DNA of 15,875 nucleotides from assembly GCA_023544495.1 (NCBI GenBank), contig JAMJFV010000031.1, positions 1-15,875 on the forward strand, read 5' to 3'. Below, in pieces: positions 1 through 6,802 of this stretch (its first letter is position 1; the number at the start of each line of letters is the position of its first letter). Below the pieces are notes generated by a model that saw only the letters and a program-made list of their open reading frames with translations, was not told the DNA's origin and ran no database searches. The position numbers and the translations under genes are program-made. This stretch comes from ANME-2 cluster archaeon. Lineage in GTDB: Archaea > Halobacteriota > Methanosarcinia > Methanosarcinales > Methanocomedenaceae.

Positions 1-1
1 T

Positions 2-526
2 TTACTGGGGGACAGGCTGGTGCTCAAACCTCGGTGGGGTTGTGCCTCGGAAGATACCACCCTGACCAGGTATTCCTGTGCCACCATGATACCGGATGGC
101 TTTGTTGCGACCAGGTTTATCAGGGGCCAGCATCTGAGCGCCAGCATAGTTGTTGGAAATACTGTCCTCCCTCTGACCGTAAACAAACAGCATATCACGA
201 TAGGGAATGACATAATGTATGACGGGGGCACTGTGGGGGTAAACTGCGGCAGGAATGATGAGATATTCGAGGTTGCCGGACATGCGGCCAGGGTGCTGGG
301 CTGTAAGGGGTATGTGGGTATCGATATCGTGCTGGCTGATGAGCCATGGATCATAGATGTCAATCCCAGGCCGACCACTTCTATTATCGGTATCGAGAAG
401 GTAATGGATGAGAAGCTGGGCGAGCTGTTATTGGGAGCTGCACTTGGAAGATTACCTGAAAGGGTGAGTATTAACGGCCAGTTCGGCTTTACCAAGGCTG
501 ACCTGAAGAATGGTAACATTGATTAG
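2..526 (+). CDS. mfnD: ATP-grasp ligase, probable tyramine--L-glutamate ligase (5'-truncated by window edge)
   Basis: This is the C-terminal part of an ATP-grasp enzyme; the reading frame is open from base 2, so the true start lies outside the window. Visible ATP-grasp features are the lysine strand with LVLKPRWGCASEDT near the left edge and a metal-binding end with YVGIDIVLAD followed by IIDVNPRPTTSIIGIEKV, where the Asp and Asn are the usual Mg-ATP ligands. The NPRPTTSIIG ending matches my knowledge of the archaeal ligase that adds glutamate to tyramine in methanofuran biosynthesis (MfnD), a cytoplasmic step of C1 metabolism in methanogens. Other archaeal ATP-grasp enzymes share this fold, so the substrate is an inference. 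A 49-codon gene follows 45 bp downstream on the same strand. Confidence 0.65.
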   Translation, partial: LLGDRLVLKPRWGCASEDTTLTRYSCATMIPDGFVATRFIRGQHLSASIVVGNTVLPLTVNKQHITIGNDIMYDGGTVGVNCGRNDEIFEVAGHAARVLGCKGYVGIDIVLADEPWIIDVNPRPTTSIIGIEKVMDEKLGELLLGAALGRLPERVSINGQFGFTKADLKNGNID

Positions 527-571
527 ATATCGGATCAAATGAACATAGTGTATAGTGGAGGTGTTCATATT

Positions 572-721
572 ATGGACTTTGAAGAGATGGTAAAGAATAT
601 CGATGTTAAAGCACTGCGGGAAGAGGCAAAGAAAAGGGGTATCCCTACCAGGTGCGTGACCAAAATCAACCTTGCTAAAGCCCTGCCCGAAGATGTACTG
701 GAAGAACTTACAAAGAAATGA
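572..721 (+). CDS. Small SAP/Rho-N-like helical protein, 49 aa
   Basis: The start at 572 is chosen because GGAGGTG at 557-563 is a strong Shine-Dalgarno site with 8 bp spacing; an in-frame ATG at 539 has no such site. The product is a short charged protein. Its core, VKALREEAKKRGIPTRCVTK then LAKAL, has the helix-turn-helix spacing of SAP or Rho-N-terminal-like modules, which usually bind nucleic acid or mediate small protein contacts. No other domain, signal peptide or membrane segment is present. It lies 45 bp behind the ATP-grasp gene and may be co-transcribed. The SAP assignment rests on pattern only and the function is unknown. Confidence 0.6.
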   Translation: MDFEEMVKNIDVKALREEAKKRGIPTRCVTKINLAKALPEDVLEELTKK

Positions 722-811
722 CACTGCGTGTCCGGTTAATCTGTCCATTTATGAGAATAACTGGAAATCATGATTAGTGGCAAGTCCTGAAAAATGGAAT
801 TATCCACATGA

Positions 812-943
812 TGGGAATGTCTACCAAGTACATCTGGTTTCGAAGGTAAGATATTCATTCAGTCTGGTAACATTTCAAATGATCAGACCATCAAGCTAGT
901 CAAAGATGAAATTGACAGTAAGCAGAGGGATGACAATCATTAA
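812..943 (+). pseudogene. Possible 3' remnant of an unidentified gene
   Basis: A frame opens just after an in-frame TGA (809-811) and runs 43 codons to a TAA at 941-943, with no usable start codon. The translation contains GKIFIQSGNISNDQTIKL followed by a charged helix VKDEIDSKQ; it has the residue mix and codon choice of real protein rather than a shadow. Its last 48 bp overlap the 3' end of the minus-strand membrane protein gene. I do not recognise the family. It could be a gene tail left after a rearrangement, or chance. Confidence 0.2.
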
Positions 944-1588
944 CATGGACCACACAAAGCCCAGTTTTGCGACCTCGAACATACCGACTTTCATAACAAA
1001 TCGTTCCATTATTGCCAGCAGGACCAGAATAATAAGCATGGCATTGAAGATGGCAATCGGTACACTTTGTTCCACAGGCAAATAGTCTGCAAAAGATTCA
1101 AAGTTCGCCCATCTTACGAGAAAGAATGTCAGGGGTATATGGGCAAGACCAATGTAGGCAAAGGTCATGAGGTGCAGTCTTAACCATGATCTCAATCGCC
1201 GGTTGGGCTGCAACAGCTCGGTCTCCCTCCCCCTTTCAATTCCATACAGTATAAGTAATGAGACAAAAAGAGCTGCTGCGATGGATGTTGCAATATGCCA
1301 TGGCCAGAAAGCCAGATGGCCAGGAACCATGAGGAATACGGCAATGACCGCAACAAGCTGGCAGGATATCATCCTGAAATGATATGCCATTCCAACGGTT
1401 ATGAACGTTAGAGGAAGAGCGAAGTTATGTCCCCATCTTGAGTCGGTGAGAAATGTGGAATATGCAGGTCCGAGCCAGAATACCAGCCATAATAGACCCA
1501 GGATAAGAATTCCGGTATTGGTCGTAATCATTTTATCTTTGCTAAATGCTTTCCATCCGCTCATGGTTATGAGTGATATTTTTTCCAT
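896..1588 (-). CDS. Histidine-rich integral membrane protein of unknown function
   Basis: The 230-residue product has about six hydrophobic segments: residues 22-46, 54-71, 75-116 (long enough for two helices), 139-158, 174-195 and 206-229. Several histidines lie in or beside the membrane segments (H54, H70, H91, H98, H139, H150). This pattern is compatible with b-haem or metal binding, but no known cytochrome b motif is recognised. No signal peptide or soluble domain is seen. No clear Shine-Dalgarno precedes the ATG at 1588; a later in-frame Met (residue 9) is an alternative start. The gene stands alone on its strand, divergent from the secreted EF-hand-like protein gene starting at 1810. 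A redox role is only suggested by neighbours. Confidence 0.7.
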   Translation of the reverse strand: MEKISLITMSGWKAFSKDKMITTNTGILILGLLWLVFWLGPAYSTFLTDSRWGHNFALPLTFITVGMAYHFRMISCQLVAVIAVFLMVPGHLAFWPWHIATSIAAALFVSLLILYGIERGRETELLQPNRRLRSWLRLHLMTFAYIGLAHIPLTFFLVRWANFESFADYLPVEQSVPIAIFNAMLIILVLLAIMERFVMKVGMFEVAKLGFVWSMLMIVIPLLTVNFIFD

Positions 1589-1743
1589 CTGATATAATTA
1601 CCTGTGCTCTTAATGCAATAATGACCATCGTCAAAATTCAGTACGTACAGTAGCTTGATGATTATACAATTCCTCATAAAATAACATGGTATCAAAAGCC
1701 TGTGATAAAAAAATGGTAAATAAGATATGTTATCGAATAGGGT

Positions 1744-1751
1744 TTTATAAT
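1744..1751 (+). promoter_or_regulatory. TATA box for the secreted EF-hand-like gene
   Basis: TTTATAAT lies about 60 bp before the ATG at 1810, in an AT-rich stretch. Archaeal transcription would begin roughly 25 bp downstream, giving a leader of about 35 nt that carries the G-rich Shine-Dalgarno at 1798-1804. The rest of the 221-bp gap from 1589 shows no gene. Confidence 0.4.
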
Positions 1752-1809
1752 ATCAGAAATAAAGAAATAAAGGAGTAATTCCCAATTCAGAATAAACAGG
1801 GGGTTTATT

Positions 1810-2334
1810 ATGAGTAAGAAGAAACTAATAGTAGTCATATTCATAACATTGGCTTTGATGACCGTTGAGGTTTATGCTAATCCTTCTATCAAACAGATGT
1901 TCACCACGCAATATGATAATCAGGGTACTAAACTCGATATATGCGCGACATGCATGCGTTCTACGACTCCTCCCGCGAGCTGGAATCCATATGGTACCGC
2001 CTTGAGGAACGATCCGGACTTTGACCGAAATAATGTGGCTAAAGCCCTTGAAAATATCGAAGGGCTGGACTCCGATGGAGATGGATTTTCCAATATTGAA
2101 GAGATACATAATTTAACCTTTCCAGGTGATCCAGAAGATTTTATCGAAGTTATTAAGGTGACACAGACGTCAACGCCAGTTTCAACGGAAACAACAGAGC
2201 AAACTGAGACGGTTACTTCAACAGTAACGAATACTGAAGATGATAAGGACACGATGAATTCAATGTTCAATGCGATGTTCACATTTGCAGCCATCGTTGT
2301 GATGTTCATCCTGGTAAGAAAAAAGAACGTATAG
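1810..2334 (+). CDS. Secreted, C-terminally anchored protein with CxxCM and EF-hand-like loop
   Basis: The 174-residue product starts with a signal peptide (residues 1-23, cleavage near YANPS). A short ectodomain has a CxxC pair at C45 and C48, a conserved-looking WNPYGTALR, and a calcium-type loop DSDGDGFSNIEEI at 87-99. A Thr/Glu-rich stalk follows (about 118-146), then one membrane helix (152-170) with a basic RKK tail. This predicts a protein displayed outside the cell and held by its C-terminus. Related bacterial and archaeal proteins, as I recall them, carry CxxCH followed by the same NxYG and EF-hand-like elements, i.e. a c-type haem; here residue 49 is Met, so normal haem ligation is in doubt. 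Shine-Dalgarno AGGGGGT ends about 5 bp before the ATG. A role in surface electron transfer or metal binding is inference. Confidence 0.75.
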   Translation: MSKKKLIVVIFITLALMTVEVYANPSIKQMFTTQYDNQGTKLDICATCMRSTTPPASWNPYGTALRNDPDFDRNNVAKALENIEGLDSDGDGFSNIEEIHNLTFPGDPEDFIEVIKVTQTSTPVSTETTEQTETVTSTVTNTEDDKDTMNSMFNAMFTFAAIVVMFILVRKKNV

Positions 2335-2365
2335 AGAATGGATAGCTTAATATTGCTTGTATCTA

Positions 2366-2400
2366 TTTTTTGAAAAACGCACGTTATTTTTAGTTTCTTT
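2366..2400 (+). terminator. T-rich archaeal-type terminator after the EF-hand-like gene
   Basis: Two T-rich runs (six T at 2366-2371, then a TTATTTTTAGTTTCTTT stretch to 2400) follow the stop codon by about 30 bp. Archaeal RNA polymerase typically stops at such U-runs without needing a hairpin. No other gene was identified between here and the ATPase remnant. Confidence 0.4.
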
Positions 2401-2493
2401 CCGAATATCAAAAAGAAAGAGCTTCATTAGGCATTGTAACTCTGTATTGATATCAGATGAGTCTGCATCGAATCCAATTTTGTGTGAAAAAAA

Positions 2494-2799
2494 TCAGCGA
2501 TTCACAGATGTATCTCGGCATTTTCGTCTCCTCCTCCAGGTCGAGATGAACGTTGGTCCCGTTTTATCCACACATAAGACGGTCGCCGACCCGAGTGTTT
2601 CGATAGCTGGAATCCTCCAGGTCAAAACCTGCCTCTTTGACATTTCCCATGCCCCGAGGCTCAGGAATATCAGCAGAACCACAGATAATTCTTCCGGGAT
2701 GAGTGCCATTAATCCTGCAAGCAGGCCATTTAACCAATCGCCCCTTGCACCAAAAGCTATTAATTCAAAAACAGCATTTTTGTGAATTGAGTTCATCAT
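2494..2799 (-). pseudogene. Remnant of a P-type cation-transporting ATPase (TM4 to phosphorylation site)
   Basis: The minus-strand frame contains RGDWLNGLLAG, ALIPEELSVVL, LSLGAWEMSKRQVL, PAIETLGSATVLC and then VDKTG, the phosphorylation motif of P-type ATPases with D78 as acceptor. Only this slice of a normally about 800-900-residue transporter is present. The frame has a stop just upstream of its first Met, and homology ends immediately after DKTG, where TLT should follow; 20 unrelated residues and a stop come next. Compared with the family pattern as I recall it, about three residues are missing before ALIPEE and the Pro of PEEFPV is changed to Ser. It is therefore a non-functional fragment. 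The flanking 2401-2493 and 2800-2939 hold no other gene I can identify. Confidence 0.8.
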
Positions 2800-2939
2800 G
2801 GACTTTTAGGAGTGAGAGGAAATTAATTTAGGTCTATGACAGAATACGGTAATGCACATATGAGCCATTGTTTTACCGAGTAATGATGGTTCGTAATGTA
2901 CCGGATCACCTGTTTTAGAACATAAAGGGAGTATGATAT

Positions 2940-4220
2940 ATGAAATTAAAAAGAATCTGGATAGGTGCAGCAGCGATCATGTTGTTGATCACCTTTACAG
3001 GAACTGCAGCTGCACAGGAATTAATTCCAATAGAGCAGCTTGGAAAGAATTTGTTCTTTGATAGAATTTCAGAACCTGACAGAATGTCTTGTGCCGAATG
3101 TCATGATCCGAAGGTAGGATTTACCGGCCCAATTGCAGGCATCAATAAACGCGGTGCTGTTTATAGAGGGGCAGTGCCCCAGCGGTTTGGAAACCGTAAA
3201 CCACCAACTGCTGCCTATGCTACGTTGAGCCCGATCTTCCATAAAGAAACCGAAGTGGGGGGGGACGAAGTATTTTTTGTAGGTGGCAATTTCTGGGACG
3301 GCAGAGCTACCGGAGAACATCTTGGAAATCCTGCAGCCGACCAGGCACAGGGTCCTTTCCTGAATCCGGTGGAACAGAACAACCCGAGTAAGCAGGCTGT
3401 GTGTGAACAGGTGGCTTCTTCAAAATACGCAGGGCTTTTCGAAGAGGTATGGGGTCCTGGTTCACTGAACTGCAGCATGGAAGGAGTAGATAGTACATAT
3501 GATAAGATCGGCCTTTCCATTGCAGCATATGAAAATTCAAGTGAAGTCAACCAGTTTTCCTCAAAATATGATGCCTATCTTGCAGGAAATGCCATGCTGA
3601 CTGATGAGGAAGCATTGGGTTTGGAGCTGTTCGAAGGGAAAGCAATGTGCAGCCAATGCCACATAAGCCAGACTGGAACGAATGGAGAACCACCCCTGTT
3701 CACAGATTTCACGTATGACAACCTGGGCGTTCCCAGGAATCCGCAAAATCCATTCTATTTTATGGATAGTGTATTTCTGGATGATGGAACTGCTATAAAT
3801 CCTGACGGTATGGCCTGGGTAGATCCTGGTCTTGGCGGTTTCTTATTGACACGGATGGAATGGGCAGACATGGCTTTTGATAACATGGGTAAGCACAAAG
3901 TACCGACCTTACGCAATGTTGATAAACGGCCCGAAGCAAAGAAACCGGATAAGGAATTCACGAAAGCCTATGGACATAATGGGTATTTCAAGAGCCTGGA
4001 AAGTATTGTCAACTTCTATAATACGCGGGATGTGAAAGACATGTGTCCTGATAATTTCACAACCGAGAAGAATGCAATGAAGATGAACTGCTGGCCTGCG
4101 CCTGAAATTCAACAGAATGTCAATACAGAAGAGCTGGGTGACCTTGGCCTGACACCAGAAGAAGAGAATGCTCTTGTAGCTTTCATGAAAACACTCTCAG
4201 ATGGTTATCAGGAAGGGTAA
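2940..4220 (+). CDS. Dihaem cytochrome c peroxidase / MauG-family protein
   Basis: The 426-residue product begins with a signal peptide (about 1-25, ending GTAAAQ) and has two c-type haem motifs, CAECH at 51-55 and CSQCH at 237-241, the layout of bacterial dihaem cytochrome c peroxidases and MauG. Other family marks are FWDGRA at 118-123, HKVPTLRNV at 319-327 and YGHNGYFKSLESIVNFY at 344-360. Extra cysteine pairs (C155/C178 and C369/C384) could form disulfides, fitting an extracytoplasmic enzyme. The expected reaction is reduction of H2O2 using electrons from small cytochromes or quinols, or oxidation of a partner protein as in MauG; the sequence does not decide. Shine-Dalgarno GGGAG sits about 9 bp before the ATG. 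It is a stand-alone gene that ends facing cgi121. Confidence 0.9.
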   Translation: MKLKRIWIGAAAIMLLITFTGTAAAQELIPIEQLGKNLFFDRISEPDRMSCAECHDPKVGFTGPIAGINKRGAVYRGAVPQRFGNRKPPTAAYATLSPIFHKETEVGGDEVFFVGGNFWDGRATGEHLGNPAADQAQGPFLNPVEQNNPSKQAVCEQVASSKYAGLFEEVWGPGSLNCSMEGVDSTYDKIGLSIAAYENSSEVNQFSSKYDAYLAGNAMLTDEEALGLELFEGKAMCSQCHISQTGTNGEPPLFTDFTYDNLGVPRNPQNPFYFMDSVFLDDGTAINPDGMAWVDPGLGGFLLTRMEWADMAFDNMGKHKVPTLRNVDKRPEAKKPDKEFTKAYGHNGYFKSLESIVNFYNTRDVKDMCPDNFTTEKNAMKMNCWPAPEIQQNVNTEELGDLGLTPEEENALVAFMKTLSDGYQEG

Positions 4221-4264
4221 GTAACATGTGGAGTGTTGCGGTTCCATCCGTATTCACTCCTCCA

Positions 4265-4271
4265 TTTTTTT
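4265..4271 (+). terminator. T7 run after the peroxidase gene
   Basis: Seven consecutive T lie 45 bp past the peroxidase stop, in the 114-bp gap between convergent genes. It is a plausible U-run termination site for the plus strand. The gap holds no other feature. Confidence 0.35.
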
Positions 4272-4334
4272 ATATAAGAACGGTTCACGGTCCGTACCGG
4301 TTTTCCTATACGCGGTTCCTGATACATCATCACC

Positions 4335-4847
4335 CTATTTTACCACATCTACCAGTGCAACTCTTTCCAGCACCAGTTCAGGTATTTTATTCCCTCCCAC
4401 CGCATCAAGTTCAGCAGGACTGATAGTATAGAATTCAAGTATTTCCTTTTTCCTGATATCTGAATATTGAAGTACAGAGGGGTCAATAGTATCCAGTACC
4501 TCTGACACATGGATTGCTGCTTCATCGGTACCGTTCTCCCCGACCAGTACAACCGTGATCCTGTTCTTTCCTGCCTTTAAACCCAGCTTCATTGCCCGCT
4601 CGATCTGGCGTGATCCGGCTGCATACAGCATTATCTCCATCCCCAGGCTATTGGAGATGTTCCTGCCCGAATCAAATGACCGTATGGCTTTTTCAACAGC
4701 AAACATTACATGCCTGCTGTCCGTTAACAGGTCTGCGTTCAAAGCCTGGATAGTAATGTTATGGTGCTTGCCGATAACTGCCAGTTGTTTGAGAAAGCCA
4801 GACAGGTTTGTGATTGTGATGGTACCGCTGATTATCTGGATGTTCAT
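4335..4847 (-). CDS. cgi121: KEOPS complex subunit Cgi121
   Basis: The 170-residue protein has the single-domain length of archaeal Cgi121 and its typical ending: DPSVLQYSDIRKKEILEFYTIS region, ELDAVGG, then ELVLERVALVDV close to the C-terminus. Cgi121 binds tRNA and the Bud32 kinase in the KEOPS complex (Kae1-Bud32-Cgi121-Pcc1), which makes the t6A modification at position 37 of ANN-decoding tRNAs in the cytoplasm. The start at 4847 gives the usual short strand before SGTITI; AAAAGGTC about 11 bp upstream is a weak Shine-Dalgarno. It is not clustered with other KEOPS genes here. The 180-bp gap upstream (4848-5027) contains only an 11-bp GCAGG/CCTGC inverted repeat at 4893-4903. Confidence 0.88.
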   Translation of the reverse strand: MNIQIISGTITITNLSGFLKQLAVIGKHHNITIQALNADLLTDSRHVMFAVEKAIRSFDSGRNISNSLGMEIMLYAAGSRQIERAMKLGLKAGKNRITVVLVGENGTDEAAIHVSEVLDTIDPSVLQYSDIRKKEILEFYTISPAELDAVGGNKIPELVLERVALVDVVK

Positions 4848-5027
4848 AATGTTGATAGTGACCTTTTAAAATTGGTATGCATTACTTCATTTGCAGGACC
4901 TGCTCAATTACTACAATAACATCTTTGTATTGGATTAATAGTTTATCTTTCATGCAATGTATCCCCTGACCGAACGGTTGCCTCCATTGATGACCAGTTC
5001 CGCTGCAGTACATAATTCTACTCTTCC

Positions 5028-6212
5028 TCAGAACAGTATAACCTCGACCCGGGTACCTGCCCCATATCCTTCAATGTTGGACGGCACCACCACATACCCG
5101 TCAGCACGGGCTACGGAACTGAGTATCCCGGCACCCGATGACATGACTGGTTCCACACCTCTGTCCCTTATGCGCACCCGGACATAGGTCTGGTAACCCT
5201 GACGGGATGTTATTTTCTCCTTAAGCGGTAACCGAACAATGGTTTCGGGTCTGAACGGGATGTGTCCCAACTTTTGTACTGCAGGTATACCGAACACCAG
5301 TAGTGCTACCAGGCCTGCGACAGGATAGCCTGGCATGCAGAGTACCGGTCTTCCCATCACCACACCCAGGGCCGTAGGTTTGCCCGGACTGATGGCCACG
5401 CCGTGTACCAGCACCTCACCCAGAGCCTCAACAGCAGCAGGTACATGGTCACGCTCACCCACTGACGTACCACCGCTTATCACTATCATGTCAGCATCCG
5501 AATTGTCCTGTAATGCCTGTCGTATGAGTTTGGGGTCATCGGTCACGATATCATCCATCCGCGGGAATCCCCCGTATTGCCGTACATAACACGCGGTCAT
5601 CAGGCTGTTGGTCTCCCACACCTGTCCGGGTTCCAGTGGTTTACCCCTGGGTACTACTTCCTCACCGGTAGGAATGATAGCCACCAGCGGTTTGTGGTAT
5701 ATCTCCACATCGCTGATGCCAGCCGAAGCAAGCACTGCCAGGTCGGCGGGGCGCAGCTGATGTCCTGAGGGGAGTAACAATTCACCCGCTGCAACATCTT
5801 CGCCAATGTCCCCAACATGCTTTCCAGGATATAACTGCGACATTATCTCCACCATCCTACCCAAGATCCTGGTATCCTCAAGCATCACTACAGCATCAGC
5901 ACCTCCGGGGATAGCGGAACCGGTATGCACTCGGCGGCAGGTACCTGGCTCCACATCGCCATCGCTCAGCGAAAGTACCACCGGGGACGAAGGGGTTGCT
6001 CCAAGAGTATCGTCTGCCTTGAGTGCATACCCGTCCATAGCAGCTCGCCTGTAATGGGGGACGTTGTGTTCGGCTTCAATATCTGATGATAGCACACGAC
6101 CATTAGCAGTCTCAAGAGGGACACTCTCTTTGCGCTTTATTGGCTTGATAGCTCCAAAAAAGAGCTTTTTTGCCATATCCACATCCATTCGTGACCTGAA
6201 CAGTCTGCCCAT
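5028..6212 (-). CDS. moeA: Molybdopterin molybdenumtransferase MoeA
   Basis: The 394-residue length and motif order match MoeA/gephyrin-E: AMDGYA at 58-63, HTGSAIPGGADAVVMLED at 96-113, PTGEEV at 181-186, the MPT-binding GGTSVGERD at 247-255, SPGKPT at 275-280 and PGYPV at 294-298, then a small beta-rich C-terminal domain ending GYGAGTRVEVILF. MoeA inserts molybdate or tungstate into adenylated molybdopterin; in methanogen-like archaea the product serves formylmethanofuran dehydrogenase and similar enzymes. The ATG at 6212 has a GAGGAG Shine-Dalgarno overlapping the end of moaD, 9 bp separate the genes, and the two are surely one transcript. Whether Mo or W is handled cannot be read from the sequence. 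Confidence 0.93.
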   Translation of the reverse strand: MGRLFRSRMDVDMAKKLFFGAIKPIKRKESVPLETANGRVLSSDIEAEHNVPHYRRAAMDGYALKADDTLGATPSSPVVLSLSDGDVEPGTCRRVHTGSAIPGGADAVVMLEDTRILGRMVEIMSQLYPGKHVGDIGEDVAAGELLLPSGHQLRPADLAVLASAGISDVEIYHKPLVAIIPTGEEVVPRGKPLEPGQVWETNSLMTACYVRQYGGFPRMDDIVTDDPKLIRQALQDNSDADMIVISGGTSVGERDHVPAAVEALGEVLVHGVAISPGKPTALGVVMGRPVLCMPGYPVAGLVALLVFGIPAVQKLGHIPFRPETIVRLPLKEKITSRQGYQTYVRVRIRDRGVEPVMSSGAGILSSVARADGYVVVPSNIEGYGAGTRVEVILF

Positions 6213-6221
6213 TCGATCTCC

Positions 6222-6494
6222 TCATCCGCCAGATACCGGAGGGAACAAAACTATCTCATCTCCATCATGGAGTATGGTTTCCAGTCCGTCTTTATCTTTA
6301 ACACTGATACCGTTGACCATTACATGGATGAAAGGATGGAGACCCTTACTGTCAAATATGAGTTCTCCCAGTCCCGTATGGTTTTCAATGAGCCATTTGA
6401 GCACTTCCCGGAGGTCATGACCGTTAGCCTCGATCTTTGCTTTACCGGCCTGTTCTCGTAAGTTTGCGAATAGTTTTACTGTGACCGTTGCCAT
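6222..6494 (-). CDS. moaD: MoaD/ThiS-family sulfur carrier protein
   Basis: The 90-residue protein has the beta-grasp pattern of MoaD: VTVKLFANLREQAGK at the start, DGDEIVLFPPVSGG at the end, finishing in the Gly-Gly that is adenylated and thiocarboxylated by an E1-like enzyme. MoaD gives its sulfur to molybdopterin synthase. In archaea such proteins can double as ubiquitin-like modifiers (SAMPs), which cannot be excluded. It lies directly upstream of moeA on the same strand, supporting the cofactor role. No Shine-Dalgarno is visible before the ATG and the TATA element is close, so a short-leader or leaderless mRNA is likely. Confidence 0.88.
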   Translation of the reverse strand: MATVTVKLFANLREQAGKAKIEANGHDLREVLKWLIENHTGLGELIFDSKGLHPFIHVMVNGISVKDKDGLETILHDGDEIVLFPPVSGG

Positions 6495-6519
6495 ATGACT
6501 GTATAAATTGCTGCTGTTG

Positions 6520-6528
6520 TTATAAATA
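6520..6528 (-). promoter_or_regulatory. TATA box of moaD-moeA
   Basis: On the minus strand TATTTATAA lies 26-34 bp before the moaD ATG at 6494. At the usual archaeal distance of about 25 bp, transcription would begin within a few bases of the ATG, consistent with the missing Shine-Dalgarno. Confidence 0.5.
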
Positions 6529-6542
6529 TTTGGTTAAATGTG

Positions 6543-6754
6543 CTAACATTCAGTAATGGGATAGACCACATCCGCCCGCAATGCATCTGATGCAAAAGCT
6601 AAGCAGCACGGATCTTTTCTTCACTCAGGCGTGGGTGTTCCTCGATGATCTGTTCAATGCTCTCGCCAGCAGCAAGTTTTTCCAGGATTAATTCCACTGT
6701 AATACGCGTACCTGCAATTACGGGCAAGTGGCAGAATTGTCAGGAATAATTTTT
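6543..6754 (-). pseudogene. Frameshifted DUF433 family gene (antitoxin-like)
   Basis: Minus-strand frame 6727-6599 encodes LPVIAGTRITVELILEKL, then AAGESIEQIIEEHPRL and SEEKIRAA before a stop. Shifting by one base at 6599 continues the family pattern as AFASDALRADVVYPITEC to a stop at 6543-6545, so a single-base deletion (TTAGCT reduced to TAGCT) broke the gene. At the 5' end another frame (about 6754-6729) reads PKIIPDNSAT, fitting the family's N-terminus, which suggests a second lesion; no start codon survives. DUF433 proteins are small, often paired with PIN-like toxins (DUF5615) as proposed antitoxins. No partner is seen here. The remnant fills most of the gap between moaD and livG. Confidence 0.8.
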
Positions 6755-6762
6755 GGAAAAGT

Positions 6763-6770
6763 CTATATTA
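6763..6770 (+). promoter_or_regulatory. Probable TATA box of livGF
   Basis: CTATATTA preceded by a purine-rich GGAAAAG (BRE-like) would place the transcription start near 6792-6796. This lies just before the proposed livG start and excludes the far-upstream in-frame GTG at 6728. Confidence 0.4.
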
Positions 6771-6802
6771 TATCCTGCCATAAAATCCTAAAATCATTAC
6801 AG

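Noticed and set aside
1920..2411. 163-codon minus-strand frame opposite the EF-hand-like gene
   Set aside because: It is antisense to a gene with a signal peptide, EF-hand-like loop, membrane anchor and Shine-Dalgarno; its Val/Ser-rich translation mirrors the Thr-rich stalk and matches no family.
2357..2785. 142-codon plus-strand frame
   Set aside because: It covers the antisense of the P-type ATPase remnant; the recognisable DKTG and PEEL motifs are on the minus strand.
4893..4903. Perfect GCAGG-A-CCTGC inverted repeat upstream of cgi121
   Set aside because: The single-base loop cannot form a stable hairpin and no T-run or second copy supports a regulatory role.
6728..6802. Upstream extension of livG to GTG 6728
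   Set aside because: It would add 25 residues absent from LivG proteins, lies upstream of the likely TATA box and overlaps the DUF433 remnant.
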